Source of the DNA: Procambarus clarkii
Taxonomy: Eukaryota; Arthropoda; Malacostraca; Decapoda; Cambaridae
Direction: 5' to 3'
Assembly (NCBI RefSeq): GCF_040958095.1
Contig: NC_091228.1
Location: 9,684,340-9,748,339, forward strand
Length of the DNA stretch: 64,000 nucleotides
The notes below the pieces were generated by a model, which had not been told where the DNA came from, searched no databases, and saw only the letters and a program-made list of their open reading frames with translations. A program made the position numbers and the translations under genes. Shown piece after piece: positions 1 to 10,447 of this stretch; the stretch's first letter is position 1; every line of letters begins with the position of its first letter.

Positions 1-8
1 TACTAATT

Positions 9-1305
9 ATGGGAGACTTCAACCATGGGAAGATAGATTGGAAGAACAGAGACCCGCATGGAGGACCAGAAACATGGAGAGCTAAGCTGCTGGACGTGGC
101 AACAAGAAACTTTCTAAGCCAGCACATCAAAGAACCAACAAGAATGAGAGGAGAAGATGAACCAGCAATGCTTGATTTGATATTTACCCTAAATGAGTGG
201 GATATGAGGAAATGGAATTCAGTGGGAGATATAAGATTCAGATATAAATGGGATTGTCGGAAAGCCTTTGACACAGTACCGCATAAGAGGCTGGTACATA
301 AGCTGGAGAGACAGGCAGGTGTAGCTGGTAAGGTACTCCAGTGGATAAGGGAGTATCTAAGCAATAGGAAGCAGAGAGTTACGGTGAGGGGTGAGACCTC
401 CGATTGGCGTGAAGTTACCAGTGGAGTCCCACAGGGCACTGTACTCGGTCCTATCTTGTTTCTGATATATGTAAATGATCTCCCGGAGGGTATCGATTCA
501 TTTCTCTCAATGTTTGCGGACGATGCTAAAATTATGAGAAGGATTAAAACAGAAGAGGACTGTTTGAGGCTTCAAGAAGACCTAGACAAGCTGAAGGAAT
601 GGTCGAACAAGTGGTTGTTAGAGTTTAACCCAACCAAATGTAATGTAATGAAAATAGGTGTATAGAGCAGGAGGCCAGATACAAGGTATCATCTGGGAGA
701 GGAAATTCTTCAGGAGTCAGAGAAGGAAAAAGACTTGGGGGTTGATATCACGCCAGACCTGTCTCCTGCAGCACATATCAAGCGGATAACATCAGCGGCA
801 TATGCCAGGCTGGCCAACATACGAACGGCATTCAGAAACTTGTGTAAAGAATCATTCAGAACTTTGTATACCACATATGTCAGGCCAATCCTGGAGTATG
901 CAGCCCCAGCATGGAGTCCATACCTAGTCAAGGATAAGACTAAACTGAAAAAGGTTCAAACGTTTGCCACCAGACTAGTTCCCGAGCTGAGAGGTATGAG
1001 CTACGAGGAGAGACTACGGGAATTAAACCTCACTTCGCTGGAAGACAGAAGAGTTAGGGGGGAGATGATCACCACATTCAAGATTCTGAAGGGAATTGAT
1101 AGGGTAGATAAAGACAGTCTATTTAACACAAGGGGAACACGCACAAGGGGACACAGGTGGAAACTGAGTGCCCAAATGAGCCACAGAGATATTGGAAAGA
1201 ACTTTTTTAGTGTCAGAGTGGTTGACAAATGGAATGCATTAGGGGGTGATGTGGTGGAGGCTGACTCCATACACAGTTTCAAGTATAGATATGATAGAGC
1301 CCGAT
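9..1305 (+). pseudogene. CR1-group non-LTR retrotransposon ORF2 remnant
   Basis: This is a broken LINE ORF2 in one reading frame. It opens inside the endonuclease with the GDFNH motif (AP-type, DNase I-like fold) and a DLIFT block. It then jumps at about 200-255 straight to reverse-transcriptase motif A (RKAFDTVPHKRL), followed by motif B (SGVPQGTVLGPILF) and motif C (FADDAK, about 507-525). The endonuclease end and the RT fingers are therefore missing through an internal deletion that kept the frame. A single in-frame TAG at 663-665 separates the RT palm from the thumb and C-terminal part (666-1305), which ends with the family's conserved WNALGGDVVEADSIHSFK block. The family once made the target-nicking and reverse-transcribing protein. 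This copy is dead. The CR1/L2 group is inferred from motif style. Confidence 0.85.
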
Positions 1306-1414
1306 AGGCTCAGGAATCTGTACACCTGTTGATTGACGGTTGAGAGGCGTGACCAAAGAGCCAGAGCTCAACCCCCGTGTGTGTGTACTCACAGAGGTGA
1401 GTACACACACACGG
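1306..1414 (+). repeat. CR1 3' tail with 18-bp perfect hairpin
   Basis: The 3' untranslated tail of the preceding LINE runs into a perfect hairpin. Arms 1375-1392 and 1397-1414 are complementary over 18 bp around the loop AGAG, and each arm contains a short GT/AC run. The hairpin sits exactly at the junction with the next LINE copy. Confidence 0.7.
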
Positions 1415-1920
1415 CCCCAGCATGGAGCCCGTACCTTATCAAGCACAAGACGAAGCTGGAAAAAGTTCAGAGGTATGCCACAAGACTGGTTCCAGAACTA
1501 AGAGGCATGAGTTACGAGGAAATACTGCGGGAAATGCACCTTACGACACTGGAAGACAGAGGAGTGAGGAAAGACATGATCACTACCTACAAAATCCTCA
1601 GGGGAATTGACAAGGTAGACAAGCATAAACTATTCAACACTGGTGGTACGCGAACAAGGGGACACAGGTGGAAACTGAGTACCCACATGAGTCACAGAAA
1701 CGTTAGAAAAAACTTTTTCAATGTCAGAGTAGTTAACAGATGGAATGCATTAGGCAGTGATGTGGTGGAGGCAAATTCCATACACAGTTTCAAATGTAGA
1801 TATGACAGAGCCCAGTAGGCTCAGGAATCTGTACACCAGTTTATTGACAGTTGAGAGGCGGGACCAAAAAGCCAAAACTCAACCCCCGCAAGCATGTAAG
1901 TACAAATAGGTGAGTACAGC
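1415..1920 (+). pseudogene. Second, 5'-truncated CR1 3' end of the same family
   Basis: The protein from APAWSPY to the stop at 1816-1818 is a second copy of the C-terminal part of the LINE just upstream, with scattered substitutions. It keeps the RNWxxLP-like WNALGSDVVEANSIHSFK block. The same 3' tail follows to about 1920, with the phrase CTCAGGAATCTGTACACC and a CTCAACCCCCGC block. The reading frame of this short piece is open, but RT and endonuclease are absent. The two 3' ends lie head to tail with only the hairpin between them, which suggests insertion into the tail of the older copy or a tandem duplication. Confidence 0.8.
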
Positions 1921-2510
1921 CAAAGACATACGCTCACACTGATACAAGCTACGGGTTGGTTCTCATTTCCGGCCTTGATATCATTCATATTGTTTACAAT
2001 ATCCTCTATTCCTGCTCCCGGATATCAAGACCATAACTTGTTCCCTCCATCCCGGGCACAAAATGTTCTACCCAAATACCTCACCTGGGAATCACCCACA
2101 ACCAAAATTCCCTTCCTTCCTTCACCGGCGCTCCCTCCGTTGACTTACTTTTCGGGTGAACTGCGGGCTTCCTACGGGATATTAGAATGGCCTTACTTTA
2201 ATCCCTCTCCTTCTATGCAATATTTCTTCCTCTTTATCCTACAGCTTTGATCGTGTTCTTGTGTAAATCATTACTTAATGTTTAAATTAAAATCATCTAC
2301 CTCTCCTGCTTTATAGCAAGCTCTGCTGGAACGGTTCAGCAGGAATATACTTTGACAGTTTCTAGCGGCAGCTCAAATTCACAGCGGGTGTGCAATTTTT
2401 GTTAACATCGTTGTTTATATTCCATCTTGCTACTGCAATTAGTAATTTTGTACAAATTAACTGGTTAAGTGGTAATCAATGAGCAAATTAATAAACAAAC
2501 ATTGAAGATA
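1921..2510. other. Unassigned intergenic stretch
   Basis: I see no coding block, terminal repeat or tandem structure here. The sequence is of mixed composition and turns AT-rich after about 2240. Confidence 0.5.
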
Positions 2511-3397
2511 TTAAAGTCCCCAGGGCCAGAATAGTGTTTGCCAGAGCTTGTAAAAGAGCTTGCAGAGCCCCTATCTTGCTTATTGAATAAATGGATAGAG
2601 TCTAGCAGAGTTCAGGAGCCGGGGAGGGTTGCTTATGTAGTTCCCATATTCAAGAATGGAAATAGATTTCTTGCAATGGACATTGCAAGAGATCATTGTC
2701 CAATTAGCTTTATATTCATTGTAGGTACATTGCTTGAACTGATAATCACAAAATTCATTTGTTCGTCTTTAAAGACATGGATTAATAAATGAAACACAAT
2801 GTAGTTTCACTAAGAACAGACCATGTTTCGCTAAATTACTTTCACTCTTGTCTTGTTTATTTTAAGCAGTTTATTACAAAGAATATCTGGGGGGGGGGGT
2901 CATGATTAGTAGAAATTTAAAGCCAAACAATTTGTATATAAATGTATGATTTATGCAGTACAGTTTTGGTCATCATACTTTAGGATTAACATCAATTCAC
3001 TAGAACGAGTTCAGAAAAGGATAACTAAGTTTATCCCACAAACTAGAAACATTCCATATTAAGAAAGAAAAGTGAAGAGTTAAGAGTGACAGAAATGAGT
3101 GGGCATAACAGGAAGGATAGTAATAAGGTATTAAATATTTAAACACAAAATACAAAATGAAGTAATAAATATAAATTGAATGAGTTTAATTTGAGAAAAG
3201 ACCTGGGTAAATACTGGTTTGAAAACAGAGTTGTTGATTTGTGGAACAAATTACCAGGGTTACATAATACAAGTGGGATACCTTGATTGTTTCAAGCGTA
3301 GGATAGACATAGATAGATGAGGTTGGGTGGATATAAACAGGAGCTGCCACGAGTAAGGCAATAGTCCTTCTGCAGCGTCCTTAATTCTTGTTCTCAT
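2511..3397 (+). pseudogene. Highly decayed CR1-group LINE (RT fingers and 3' end)
   Basis: About 2515-2792 translates to an RT finger block: SPGPE, one stop, then LPELVKELAEPLSCLLNKW and VVPIFKNGNR, the PGPDG...PIFKKGD region that precedes motif A. After a gap, about 2940-3290 gives the C-terminal block in fragments (LERVQKRITKFIP, then GKYWFENRVVDLWNKLPG), with frameshifts between them. The tail at 3330-3397 (CAATAGTCCTTCTGCAGC) resembles the 3' end of CR1-like elements. Many stops and indels make this an old copy, older than the one at the window start. Motif C is not recognisable. Confidence 0.7.
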
Positions 3398-4165
3398 GTT
3401 CATAAAGGTGGTATTGACTGCCAGCTTTTCATGGTGGAAGTTGGCGAGTATGAGGCCAAAGGTTCATAAAGGTGGTATTGACTGCCAGCTTCTCATGGTG
3501 GAAGTTGGTGTGTATGAGGCCAAAGGTTCATAAAGGTGGTATTGACTGTCAGCTTTTCATGGTGGAAGTTGGCGAGTATGAGGCCAAAGGTTCATAAAGG
3601 TGGTATTGACTGCCAGCTTCTCATGGTGGAAGTTGGCGAGTATGAGGCCAAAGGTTCATAAAGGTGGTATTGACTGCCAGCTTCTCATGGTGGAAGTTGG
3701 CGAGTATGAGGCCAAAGATTCATAAAGGTGGTATTGACTGCCAGCTTCTCATGGTGGAAGTTGGCGTGTATGAGTCCAAAGGTTCATAAAGGTGGTATTG
3801 ACTGCCAGCTTCTCATGGTGGAAGTTGGTGTGTATGAGGCCAAAGGTTCATAAAGGTGGTATTGACTGCCAGCTTCTCATGGTGGAAGTTGGTGTATATG
3901 AGGCCAAAGGTTCATAAAGGTGGTATTGATTGCCAGCTTCTCATGGTGGAAGTTGGCGAGTATGAGACCAAAGGTTCATAAAGGTGGTATTGACTGCCAG
4001 CTTCTCATGGTGGAAGTTGGCGAGTATGAGGCCAAAGGTTCATAAAGGTGGTATTGACTGCCAGCTTCTCATGGTGGAAGTTGGCGAGTATGAGGCCAAA
4101 GGTTCATAAAGGTGGTATTGACTGCCAGCTTCTCATGGTGGAAGTTGGCGAGTATGAGGCCAAAG
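3398..4165. repeat. 64-bp minisatellite, 12.0 copies
   Basis: A 64-bp unit beginning GTTCATAAAGGTGG is repeated at exact 64-bp steps (3398, 3462, 3526, 3590 and onward) and ends at 4165, giving twelve whole units. Copies differ at only a few positions (GCGAG/GTGTG, CTTCTC/CTTTTC). The first unit starts at the 3' end of the decayed LINE. The array lies in the intron upstream of the alpha-2-macroglobulin-like exon. Confidence 0.95.
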
Positions 4166-4254
4166 GCAAGCCAAGTAATGAGCTGCGATATTGTAACAAT
4201 TGACATGCAGGCTTAGTGCATTCTGATAATTATTGCATTAACAATTTGTTTCAG

Positions 4255-4646
4255 GCTGTTCTACGGTACAACATTCCTGAGGCTGAGGCGAGTGACGCCT
4301 TCGACATGACCGTCAACACAAACACCGTGCCGGATGAGAAGTGCGTCACCAAGCGCATCACTGTGTGCGCCTCCCGGACGGCAAGTCCAATATGGCCGTC
4401 ATTGAGGTCAATCTCATTTCCGGTTACATCCCAGAGAAAGATGATCTGAAGGAATTTCTTAAAAAGGATAAAAATATAAAGCGATATGATGTAGATGGCA
4501 GCAAGATAGCTTTCTATATTGAGGAATTAACTGCTAAAGACACTTGTGCAAACTTCCGTGTAATAAGAGACATAGAGGTGGAGGAGGTCAAGCCCGGCAC
4601 AGTGCGTCTCTATGACTACTATCAGCCAGAGTTCCAGATCTCAAAG
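4255..4646 (+). CDS. Alpha-2-macroglobulin/TEP receptor-binding-domain exon, frameshifted
   Basis: This exon encodes the C-terminal receptor-binding domain of an alpha-2-macroglobulin or thioester-containing protein, a secreted protease inhibitor or opsonin family of arthropod haemolymph. A TTTGTTTCAG acceptor ends at 4254 and a GTCAGT donor starts at 4647. Recognisable blocks are YNIPEAEASDAFDMTVNT, KRITVC, LPDGKSNMAVIEVNLISGY, KIAFYIEEL, CANFRVIRDIEVEEV and VRLYDYYQPEF. The first part (to about 4370) and the second part (from about 4371) are in different frames. The exon is 392 nt, so about 7 nt (or another 3n+1) appear to be missing just before LPDGK. A short direct repeat there could explain the loss. 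Upstream exons (bait region, thioester) are not in the window. This could be a pseudogene, an isolated duplicated exon or an assembly error. Which family member it belongs to is undetermined. Confidence 0.85.
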
Positions 4647-5004
4647 GTCAGTCCATCGTTCCGGGTTGTCTTTCCTTCCTCATCTTTCCTCAACAACAAA
4701 ATGCTATTTTTTATTCTGCTAAATATTTATAACTTAAATATAAAAAATGAAATTAAATGAATTGACTTTCCAATAAAATATAGTTTTTTAATAATTAAAT
4801 TTGTCTTATTTAAAATGTATTGCATCACATTTTTATTACTGGAATAGTTTCCAGTTTCAATACAAATTGATTTTGCTCTGTAGCTTTTGAACTATTCATG
4901 TATTCTTTCATAACACTCCTACGTTATAGCTAGACCGAAATTGTACTTACAGATCTCTTAGAGCTTATGTATAATTATGGGTTGAATGTAACGAAATGGC
5001 CCTT
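4647..5004 (+). other. First part of the TEP-like intron, AT-rich
   Basis: This is the start of the 3255-bp intron that joins the two TEP-like exons. It is AT-rich with no further coding or repeat structure that I can recognise. Confidence 0.5.
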
Positions 5005-5327
5005 TTTGGGCGGCCTAAATAGCTGGCCAGGCCCCGGCACTACTGACCCGTCACACCTCTGGACTTGTTCCCACCCACCCCAGACACAGGAAAATAATCT
5101 GGTGAGCTCATAGTGGCGATAGGGATCCTAGAGCAACCTCATAATCGGTAAATACAGCCCAGGAAGTACTAGTGAACAAAGACAAATTGGATGTCACGAT
5201 GAGAGAGAACAGGAAACAAGGGAAGAAGTAGGTTGCTGAATGCCAACATACTACGAGCCGCCTTAAAGCAGCCCCGAACAACACAGGGAACAATTACAGG
5301 AACAGGGAGCAAACGAGGCCGCCCAAA
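5005..5327. mobile_element. Candidate 323-bp MITE with 12-bp TIRs
   Basis: TTTGGGCGGCCT at 5005-5016 is exactly inverted at 5316-5327 (AGGCCGCCCAAA). The interior is GC-richer than its flanks and has no coding potential I recognise. No convincing target-site duplication is visible, so a chance inverted repeat is not excluded. It lies inside the TEP-like intron. Confidence 0.45.
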
Positions 5328-5854
5328 CAAGCGAATTTCATGACTTTAAATGTTTGATTTCTGGGCTGGTCTTCGGTAGCTTTCCGGAGCAAATACCCAA
5401 CTGCGCCTTGGTGACGAAAACCAACTTTGAACTGAAAGAGAGAGTAATAAAGAAGCACAAAGATGAAAGGCTGGCCAGTGAGGGGTGAGAGGCCGGGACC
5501 ACAGAGCTTGGGGGACGAACAGCTGAGAAAGGTATCCCAGCAGCCAACACTGTAATAGCGTCTTCAACCCACAGCTCGAAAGTGTACAGCACACAGCTCT
5601 AAATATCTTACTATCACACCTAGACAGGGGCTTGTATTAGGGAAAGATCACAACACTGTCTGCAGGTATCAGTATAGTAGAGGACAAGGTCACCTGACAC
5701 AACCTGACCTATACCCAACATGTAAACATTAGCGCATTAAAAAGTGTGACTGTTATTCTCAAGGACCGACAGACCGTCGCCACACAATTCCTGGACTGAC
5801 TCTAATTGTTTCAGTGAATATCGTAAATAAAACAATTTATGGTGTTTCACCCCC
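5328..5854. other. Unassigned intron sequence
   Basis: Nothing identifiable is seen between the candidate MITE and the purine-rich duplication. The ORFs on the minus strand here are short and show no family motif. Confidence 0.45.
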
Positions 5855-5972
5855 ACAAAGGGAAAGAGAAGGAGAAGAGATGCTCTCTATTAAAACCCTA
5901 CCCTTCCCTCACAACAAAGGGAAAGAGGAGGCGTAGAGATGCCCGCTATTACAACCTAGGGAGGATGGGTAT
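5855..5972. repeat. Imperfect 59-bp tandem duplication
   Basis: Two purine-rich units of 59 bp (5855-5913 and 5914-5972), each starting ACAAAGGGAAAGAG, followed by runs of C and G near 5998-6032. The sequence between here and about 6740 shows nothing else recognisable. Confidence 0.55.
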
Positions 5973-6739
5973 AAATGCCTTCTATAAAAACCTTGACCCC
6001 CCCCCTCCAACAAAAGTTGGGGGGGGGGGGTGATGAGAAACCATCTTGATGGGGTTTGATGATGGGAAAGTTTGATTCGACGGGAAAGGAACTCCCATCG
6101 TTTCACAAACACAATGGACGAACTCAGAAGAAGGGACTAGGCTTCTACAATACCGTCACTTACCCCACAAGGATCCACCGCTAATATGTCAGAAACAGCA
6201 GAAGTCTGAGGCCAAGGTTGTTTAATAACCCTTATCAAAGGCGGTGGCAGAGGCAAGTAAAGATGCCAGCCGATCTCCCAGCCCCAGACAGTAAAACTAA
6301 GAATTTAACTCAAGTCAGTATACCAAAACTTCAGGATTCTTAAAAAAGAGGAGGCTCGCCTCCCACAGTGTTGGCCACAATTGAAGACTTGCAAAAGCCG
6401 AAACCTTGAGGTGTCTGGATGGAGTACAATAAGTGTCTGAAGCTGTCATCCTGGAGGGCGGCTCAGCCAACATAGGCAAATAGCAACAGCAAATTTTGCT
6501 TTCCTGAAAGCTGCAAACAGCATTAACCGAGTTAATTCTGCATGCATTAACGAATCAAATGATACAGAAAATCCCAAAACATACAAAACTTTATTATGAA
6601 AAATGTTTGGTTAACCAGCCACCCAATCCCAATGGGAACTATATGGGTGATTTATTAATAAACGTCCAGACGCACCGGACACAAGGGGAGCGTGGGCCAA
6701 CTCAAGAAAGTACAAACGAGGAAAAAGTAGACGGTGCCA

Positions 6740-7195
6740 CTGATATCAATCCCACGAATCCATATCTTCCACTGAAGTGGAATCGTATAAACGAGCAAGA
6801 TACATCGTTACACAGGGCACGACGAAGCACGAATATACTGAAAACAAAACAAAGTATGCACACAAGGCACACCTACCTGACTTGTGGTCACTTAATGGAA
6901 CAACGTCCTGCTCTCTCTTGTCCAAACTGCGTTGTCCATGTCCAGCCTTAAACCTCCTTGTCGATTGCCCTGATTTTCTGGCTGTTCGTGTGTCTTCCTT
7001 TCCTAATCTCTCTAGGAGTCGTTGTCTCTGATTACAATCCTTGGTGAATTCGATACCTTGATATCATTCACCTTAGGCCCCCTTCTGTTTTCGTATTGGC
7101 ATCTTGAGTGGTATCATGCTCCGTTTGAAAATCTTGCGACACAGACGGTGCTACATTGACTTCTGCCTTGGCGCCTTCTTTGATAATTACTTGTG
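6740..7195 (+). pseudogene. Decayed 3' end of an I-like LINE
   Basis: The translation contains the C-terminal zinc-binding block CGHLMEQRPALSCPNCVVHVQP and, in another frame, LLVDCPDFLAVRVSSFP. These match the C-terminus of the full-length element at 37496-43797 (GHLMERRPAPYCPSCIVPL...LLECPDFQDERVSCFP). The tail at about 7090-7195 also matches that element's 3' UTR, including a degenerate version of GGTGCCTTCTTTTGATAATTACTT. This fixes the copy as plus-oriented, strongly 5'-truncated and frameshifted. It sits inside the TEP-like intron. Confidence 0.75.
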
Positions 7196-7890
7196 TGCAC
7201 AAGGACCTTTAGAATCTCCCCTCAACAAGTCTTGGTTGAGGACCCAAGTATTATTCAGACACCGGGGCAACTGATGTCCACACTATAGGGCGATAGCTCT
7301 GCTGCAGAAACAGGAAACAAGCTGATGTCAGGAAAGATAAATCTGAAATACATTCAGGGTATTACCCGTCTTCTCTCTTCTTAACTGAACCACAATCGTG
7401 AAAAGTAATGACAAATAAAACTAAGGAAGCTACCTGCCCCCCACCCCATAAGATAAAGACAAAATATGTCCCAAGTAACGTTAACTCCTCCTATGTTAGA
7501 CAACAATGATGGTCTTTACAAAAGAGCGTCTTGGGGCCAGCCATGTGAGTCAACCGGACTCGCAAGTGAAACAAACACTAAGCTGACTTTAGCTGCCATT
7601 TGGTGATGCTCTTCGATACTAATGCAAGTTATCTTGACATTGACAAATTACCGTTCTCTTCTTCCATCGTTTTTCCCTTATCAAGGTATGTAGTTTGTTT
7701 TGCTGATTGTCTAATTTACTATACTGTCTGAAAACTCTGGTGCAGTGAGGAGTTTGTAAAAAATGGTAGACGTTGCTGTGAAAGGTGAGAAGCAGTAGGT
7801 GGAAGAGGTGCAACTGGTTCAGGAGACTCAACTTTATTATTTATATGGTCGTAGTTTACCACAACCAAAATATTAATATATATTTTCTTC
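7196..7890. other. End of the TEP-like intron
   Basis: No coding, repeat or transposon signature was recognised here. A pyrimidine tract (TTTTCTTCTCTCATTGCAG) closes the intron at 7901. Confidence 0.45.
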
Positions 7891-7901
7891 TCTCATTGCA
7901 G

Positions 7902-7937
7902 AGCTACACGCTTCCTCCTCCAACTGAGTGCCGCTAG
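7902..7937 (+). CDS. Terminal exon of the alpha-2-macroglobulin/TEP-like gene
   Basis: After a strong pyrimidine tract and CAG acceptor (ending at 7901) there are eleven codons, SYTLPPPTECR, and a TAG stop at 7935-7937. The upstream domain exon ends in phase 0 after FQISK. This exon also reads in phase 0, so the junction makes FQISK-SYTLPPPTECR-stop. That is a short tail with a single cysteine following the YDYYQPEF block, at the place where proteins of this family end. No stop is reached in the upstream exon's second frame before its donor site. The link rests on phase, splice signals and position. The exon is too short to be proven by itself. Confidence 0.65.
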   Translation, partial: SYTLPPPTECR

Positions 7938-8378
7938 GACATACACTTCTGATAGTATTCCTAGTATACTAAAATGATGCTAGGATCAATAGCTTGTGCT
8001 GGGATAACAACTGATGCTAGGACTGACATTCATTCATAAATTTCTAGAAGATTCCAACGTTGCAAAAGTGGTGGACTATGTTAACGAACACATCCGACTT
8101 CATCCTACAGTTATCATCTCTCCGTTATTATCTGTTTGCCTTGCAATAATGTTTACCTATAATTTTATTACCAATCAAAAGGGACATCTGTCAGTTACTT
8201 GTGTATGTATTATCTCGTGTCCTTTTTGGTTATTGTGCATTTTAATTTTCCATCGTTAATGAAAAGTCTGTTTACACGTGCGTATATCAGCAGTATCAGT
8301 TGTGTGTATTCTGAGTGAGAGTAAACATGTGCCTTATTGTTTGCAACTGGAACAATTAAACAGTTTTTGTCAAAAAAA
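7938..8378 (+). other. Possible 3' UTR with ATTAAA signal
   Basis: This is the sequence following the TAG of the TEP-like gene. An ATTAAA hexamer lies at 8355-8360, with an A-run about 12 bases further on. This is the first plausible polyadenylation signal downstream of the stop. The assignment is weak without transcript data. Confidence 0.3.
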
Positions 8379-8892
8379 ATATAATCTTTCTCCGGAAAAG
8401 CCATTTATTATACATAACTTTTCTAGTTTTTGGCAACCACAGCAAGTCTTTCCATTTGCTCCGATCCTGTGCTGTCTTAACCCTTTGCAGGTATAAGGCT
8501 AAATATTTGTTGCAGCCAAAATCGAGAATATTGAGATTTGTAGTTTTGTCACTGACCTATAGAGAGAAACCTGGTGTTTCCATCTGTACCAGTGAACTTA
8601 ATCCTACTTGGAACTTTAGTCGAAATAGTTGATGAAGAGGTATTGTAATTTTAGAGTAAGAGGTACAGATTTTTGGTCAAGACTAACGTCTCTAATTAAA
8701 CTAATTCTTAAAGTATAGTCTCCTCAAGGTATAAAGTCGAGTTCATTGCCTTGTATGGTTAGTTTATTTTAATAATCCATTGTGTCGGGGACAGACAGCC
8801 AGAGTATATTTATACATTGGCATATTTGGCCAATATATTATACACTGGTATATTTATACATCCGATGTATATATTTATACATCGGTCCCCCC
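8379..8892. other. Unassigned stretch
   Basis: AT-rich sequence. A small cluster of TATATTTATACAT-like repeats lies at about 8812-8885. No gene is seen. Confidence 0.4.
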
Positions 8893-9020
8893 CCTCACCC
8901 CAGGGTCGAACTACTGACCCTCCCCAGGATGCGGTGAACAGATGCATTAGGTGATTCTCGGAGTTCCCGTTTGTGAGTCGGGAACGAACCCGACTGTACT
9001 ACGAAGACCCTAAAGTCTCT
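8893..9020 (-). mobile_element. Possible tRNA-derived SINE remnant
   Basis: On the minus strand, TAGTACAGTCGG fits a pol III A box and runs straight into GGTTCGTTCCC, a near B box. An A box and B box this close would need an internal deletion. Two copies of a GTTCGTTCCC/GTTCGACCC-type motif are present. This is suggestive only. Confidence 0.25.
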
Positions 9021-9179
9021 ATTAGGTAAATCATCATAATATATTATACTCGAGTGGTATTTTTGCGCATTATGATTGCGCAAAAATGTGACTGGACACA
9101 TTGGATTGGGAGGTGATTGGACACGGTTTGAAGTGGAGTTTTTATATAGAAATGGACGTAATAGAAAACGGAGATGTTT

Positions 9180-9520
9180 TGCATTTTACCCAAATTGACC
9201 TCCACTTTGAAAAATTCGATTCATATTGGAAATATTACTCGTGACCGTTATTTTTTACTGTAATTCAGGGTGATTGCATATATTTGAAGTTTTAAATTCC
9301 ATCTTTTTATACGGGAAATATGACCATAGGTGAAAATTGAGATTTCTCCTATTTTGCCAATATTGACCTGAAGGTTAAAAACTATGATGGATATTTAAAT
9401 TTTGATGTTTTAGTTCTTTTTTTTTGAAGCGTAATTCAGGGTAGTTGCACACATTTGTAAGTTTCACAATGGATGAGAAGCCTTTTAAAAGACAAATGCG
9501 ATCAGTAATTAAAGGAAAGT
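9180..9520. repeat. Diverged tandem duplication of about 168 bp
   Basis: TGTAATTCAGGGTGATTGCA near 9260 and CGTAATTCAGGGTAGTTGCA near 9430 mark the same point in two successive units. Each unit also has an ATTGACCT block (near 9193 and 9361). The divergence suggests an old duplication. It has no coding content. Confidence 0.5.
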
Positions 9521-9529
9521 TATCTGACT

Positions 9530-9890
9530 GGAAATGTCCCCAGCGGAGTACCATATAGTTCACTACCAATAGTAATGTGTATTAACTATGTAAATGGATA
9601 TCTGCTAGAGGGCATACAACATTATATGTTTGCAGATGATGCAACATTGGAGAAGGGAGTTTGGGAATTAGAAGACTGTATAGACCTCCAAAATGATCAT
9701 GACAAAGTGAGTGAGTGTAGCTATACATGGCGAATTGATTATGTATCTCATTCCATTATGTAAACAAATATAATGGAATGCAGAATAGGGGAAAACAGGC
9801 CAAACACAACCTACACATTATGTGAAAAGAAAATAAACACCTGTCACAGAGTTTTGGGGTGATTCTGAATAGTAAACCCTTTTTTTAATA
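9530..9890 (+). pseudogene. Decayed CR1-group RT fragment
   Basis: The translation gives motif B remnants (CPQRSTI), then CINYVNGYL and motif C as YMFADDATL, followed by WELEDCIDLQNDHDKVSE. These are the palm and early thumb of a CR1-like RT, comparable to FADDAK...EDCLRLQEDLDKLKEW in the copy at 9-1305. The ORF is only 62 codons long. A later block, about 9855-9880, may be the LGVILNSK segment in another frame. It is truncated on both sides and inactive. Confidence 0.65.
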
Positions 9891-10100
9891 TAAAATTATA
9901 AAATAAATGCAATTAAAGGAAAGCTACTAAAGAACATTGCGGTACACAAACACCACCAGACACAGTGAGAGAAACAGTGAACCAAAACAAGATTCAAGCA
10001 TTCACCATACAAATACACAAACAAACAAAAAATACATACACAACGTTAATACAAAACACCGGTTCCCAGGGCACGGCGTGTAGCCGCGCACTAAATTTAC

Positions 10101-10447
10101 TCCAACCACACAAGTGGAACAAAGATAAGGTACCACAACAACCACACAAGTGGAACACAGATAAGGTACCACAACAACCACACAAGTAGAACACAGATAA
10201 GGTATCACAACAACCACACTAGTGGAACACAAATAAGGTACCACAACAACCACACAAATAAGGTACAACAACAACCACACAAGTGGAACACAGATAAGGT
10301 ACCACAACAACCACACTAGTGGAACACAAATAAGGTACCACGACAACCACACTAGTGGAACACAAATAAGGTACCACGACAACCACACTAGTGGAACACA
10401 AATAAGGTACCACAACAACCACACTAGTGGAACACAAATAAGGTACC
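10101..10447. repeat. 36-bp minisatellite, about 9.5 copies
   Basis: The unit is AAGTGGAACACAGATAAGG plus TACCACAACAACCACAC. Most steps are 36 bp. One unit near 10258 lacks 11 bp. Variants AAGTGG/TAGTGG alternate in the second half. Apparent proteins rich in WYLICVP on the minus strand are by-products of the repeat. Confidence 0.9.

Noticed and set aside
3398-4165. CRISPR array
   Set aside because: Units are contiguous with no unique spacers. The window is eukaryotic.
6559-6951. Single 130-codon gene
   Set aside because: Only the last part matches a known protein (I-like LINE C-terminus), and the rest lacks any recognisable block.
8014-8259. 81-codon ORF with hydrophobic segments as a small membrane protein
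   Set aside because: No start context, homology or conservation could be argued. It overlaps the likely 3' UTR of the TEP-like gene.
10002-10437. Minus-strand ORFs with repeated WYLICVPLV
   Set aside because: They follow the 36-bp minisatellite, whose length is a multiple of three. No signal of a protein family.
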